In this document: positions 6,276-7,785 of the stretch, piece by piece
How positions within the stretch are numbered: the first letter of the stretch is position 1
Layout of the letters: each line of letters begins with the position of its first letter
Assembly: GCA_964343305.1 (NCBI GenBank)
Contig: CAYFJO010000492.1
Coordinates: 1 to 7,785 of the forward strand
DNA: 7,785 bases
Reading direction: 5' to 3'
Source of the DNA: CAYFJO01 sp964343305
Lineage (GTDB): Bacteria > Planctomycetota > Planctomycetia > Pirellulales > Pirellulaceae
Notes under the pieces: generated by a model
The model's database searches: none
Told to the model about the DNA's origin: nothing
Seen by the model: only the letters and a program-made list of their open reading frames with translations
Position numbers and translations under genes: made by a program

Positions 6276-7457
6276 TCACCGCAGTTTGCTCATGTACCGA
6301 ACAAACGCCGCGTCGAGTTTTGCCAAGTCGCTGCCAAAGAAGGCTTTGAATTCCGCGATTCGCGTTTCCGCGTCGTCTTCTACGATCGGTGCCTTTTGAC
6401 CGAGCATCTTTAGATATTTGACATAGTCCTTCTTGCGCGTGCGGATCAGGTAATACGTCAGCGCCCAGGCCTCAGCATAGGTGTTTAGCCTTCCCGTGGG
6501 AGCACGGAATCGCGTGTCGTTGGCCAGCAGGGTGACGATGGATTCGCGCGGACGCTCTTTCAGGTACGCGCGAAATCGGAAGAGCCTGGATTGGTTGACG
6601 TTGCCGATGCCGCGCCAGCCTTTGGAACTCTTGAGGTCTGGTGCCTCGAAGAAAATCGCCAGCCCTTCGCTGACCCAAAACGGATTGGCGGCCAGGCGAG
6701 CTTGCAAGCCGCTGTTGTAGGCAAGTTGATGCGTCGCTTCGTGCACGATCGTCGCGACCATGTGCTCCGCGCCTGGTTGCGAAAGGACGCGGTTGATCAA
6801 GGCCGTCGAACCCAGCCGCGCGCCGCGTTTGGCGAACCCTTCGACTCCCGTCAAGTCGTACATGATCATGTGGTTCGAAACAGGGTTGTAATAGCCGAAC
6901 GCGGATTCGATGCCGTTGTTCGCACGGGCATAGCGTGCGTAAGATTCCTTGCTGTCGAAGACAATCGCCACCAGCGGGAATGGCGGATCGCTTGGTTTGA
7001 TTCCCAAATACGACCAGTAGGTGTTAAATCCACGGAAAAGCCGCTCGAACAGCGCACCGCACCATTCGGCGTAGGGCTTCGACGTGTTGTAGCAGATCAG
7101 GTAGTGGGCCGTTTTGTGTACGTGAAAATTGGCGGGAAGTTCCGCCAGTAATTGCTCAGCGAATTGATCGTGCGTCAGCCCTTTGAACGGCTGGTCGTCC
7201 TTTCTGCGGCCAACAATTTCGTCGGGCTGCACAAGCCACAGATTGCCATCCGGGGCGCACAACAACAGTCCGCCGTTGTCGGCTTCCACGACAACTTTGC
7301 CCGATACGTGCAACTCCGTTCCATCGCGATTCAATGTCAAATGTTCCGCGGCTTGCCCTAAAGTTGCAAACACGCACGTTAGCCATGCGAAACATTGCAG
7401 CCGCACGTTAAACAATGGGCCCAAGAAACCTCGAAAGCGATGTGAAACGATGACCAT
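6276..7457 (-). CDS. Secreted DUF1570 putative zinc metalloprotease (HEATH motif)
   Basis: 393 residues from the ATG at 7455-7457, preferred over the in-frame ATG at 7482-7484 because AGGGAG lies 7 nt upstream of it and it sits directly at a signal peptide. The leader has a hydrophobic core (about 16-35) and a likely cleavage near GQA (34-36), so the protein should be exported. After an N-terminal domain (about 40-110), the DUF1570/peptidase-MA-like region contains HEATH (239-243), in the form HExxH, followed by WVSEGLAIFFE with Glu264 as a probable third zinc ligand, the gluzincin arrangement. Hydrolysis of peptides is inferred from these residues; no substrate is known for DUF1570 proteins, which are common in planctomycetes. 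The protein ends KLR with a TGA stop. Composition looks somewhat more GC-rich by eye than the CRTAC1-like gene. It is separated from that gene by the Mrr remnant, so an operon is unlikely. Confidence 0.88.
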   Translation of the reverse strand: MVIVSHRFRGFLGPLFNVRLQCFAWLTCVFATLGQAAEHLTLNRDGTELHVSGKVVVEADNGGLLLCAPDGNLWLVQPDEIVGRRKDDQPFKGLTHDQFAEQLLAELPANFHVHKTAHYLICYNTSKPYAEWCGALFERLFRGFNTYWSYLGIKPSDPPFPLVAIVFDSKESYARYARANNGIESAFGYYNPVSNHMIMYDLTGVEGFAKRGARLGSTALINRVLSQPGAEHMVATIVHEATHQLAYNSGLQARLAANPFWVSEGLAIFFEAPDLKSSKGWRGIGNVNQSRLFRFRAYLKERPRESIVTLLANDTRFRAPTGRLNTYAEAWALTYYLIRTRKKDYVKYLKMLGQKAPIVEDDAETRIAEFKAFFGSDLAKLDAAFVRYMSKLR

Positions 7458-7785
7458 GTAATAACTCCCTGTCCCGACATCCATCGGCCGCGTGAATTCC
7501 CGCGCCCTGTTCTATCTTAATGGATCGTAGCGAAGACTGCCGCATCGATTAAGCCGTTCGGTGAAAAAACGTTGGCGGACGAACATAGACTTGCCCGTTT
7601 TGCTCAATTATACGAACCGCAACAAGGAGACCCCCCTGGTAGCGTCTCCGCTTGCGCGAGCCATTGCGGAACCTAACATTCGGCATCTACGATCGAGTCT
7701 CATACATACGGTCAGCGAGAATCCCACGCCATGTTATAGCGGGACCGTTTTGAGAATTCCTAGTTTACGAAGATTGTTCTAGCGT
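7458..7785. other. Gene-poor leader upstream of the DUF1570 gene, weak promoter candidate
   Basis: No credible gene is seen here. The Shine-Dalgarno AGGGAG for the DUF1570 gene is at about 7465-7470. A minus-strand pair TTAATC (7552-7547) and TACGAT (7529-7524) with 17-nt spacing could be a promoter, but both boxes match the consensus poorly. A small hairpin, GGAGAC (7626-7631) with GTCTCC (7644-7649) around a 12-nt loop, has no T-tract. The open frame at 7561-7782 (73 residues, GTG start) shows no recognisable domain. Confidence 0.4.

Noticed and set aside
7626..7649. GGAGAC/GTCTCC hairpin as a terminator
   Set aside because: Only a 6-bp stem with a 12-nt loop and no following T-run on either strand.
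7561..7782. 73-codon plus-strand open frame at the right edge
   Set aside because: GTG start with no ribosome binding site, no domain recognised, and composition that does not look coding.

Overview
The window looks like chromosomal DNA from a planctomycete, probably of the Pirellulales or Rhodopirellula type. This is inferred from gene content: a membrane-anchored serine/threonine kinase with unusual appended domains, a very long CRTAC1/UnbV-type FG-GAP protein fused to thioredoxin and TPR domains, and a secreted DUF1570 putative metalloprotease. No rRNA or other marker gene confirms it. All intact genes lie on the minus strand, so transcription runs from high to low coordinates.

Layout from the right: 7458-7785 is a gene-poor leader with at most a weak promoter. 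6276-7457 encodes an exported DUF1570 protein with a HEATH zinc motif. 6083-6268 on the plus strand is a remnant of an Mrr-like restriction endonuclease domain, cut off about 10 bp beyond the stop of the DUF1570 gene. 2368-6015 is a single 1,216-codon frame for an N-terminally anchored CRTAC1/UnbV protein with six FG-GAP repeats, one more repeat, an ASPIC/UnbV domain, a CLPC thioredoxin-like domain and TPRs. It is interrupted by one in-frame TGA at 4117-4119. 2121-2252 is a long nested palindrome in the intergenic space. 21-2009 encodes a transmembrane Ser/Thr kinase ending in two EF-hands and a His/Arg-rich tail.

The main point of interest is the TGA. The frame is the same before and after it, and family sequence resumes at once (SFYWRQVV, then a further FG-GAP repeat and the ASPIC domain). 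The neighbouring genes end in TGA, so TGA is a normal stop here. Immediately 3' of the TGA the mRNA can form a hairpin with a GGUC apical loop starting 17 nt after the codon, similar in position and loop sequence to the E. coli fdhF SECIS. This is either a candidate selenoprotein in a family I do not know to contain one, or a recent nonsense mutation in a large gene. The window alone cannot decide.

The three protein genes do not form an obvious pathway. The kinase probably has its own promoter (candidate at 2078-2108). The shared theme is envelope-facing proteins: all three are predicted to be exported or membrane-anchored, two carry predicted Ca2+-binding repeats (EF-hand, FG-GAP), and one carries a redox motif.
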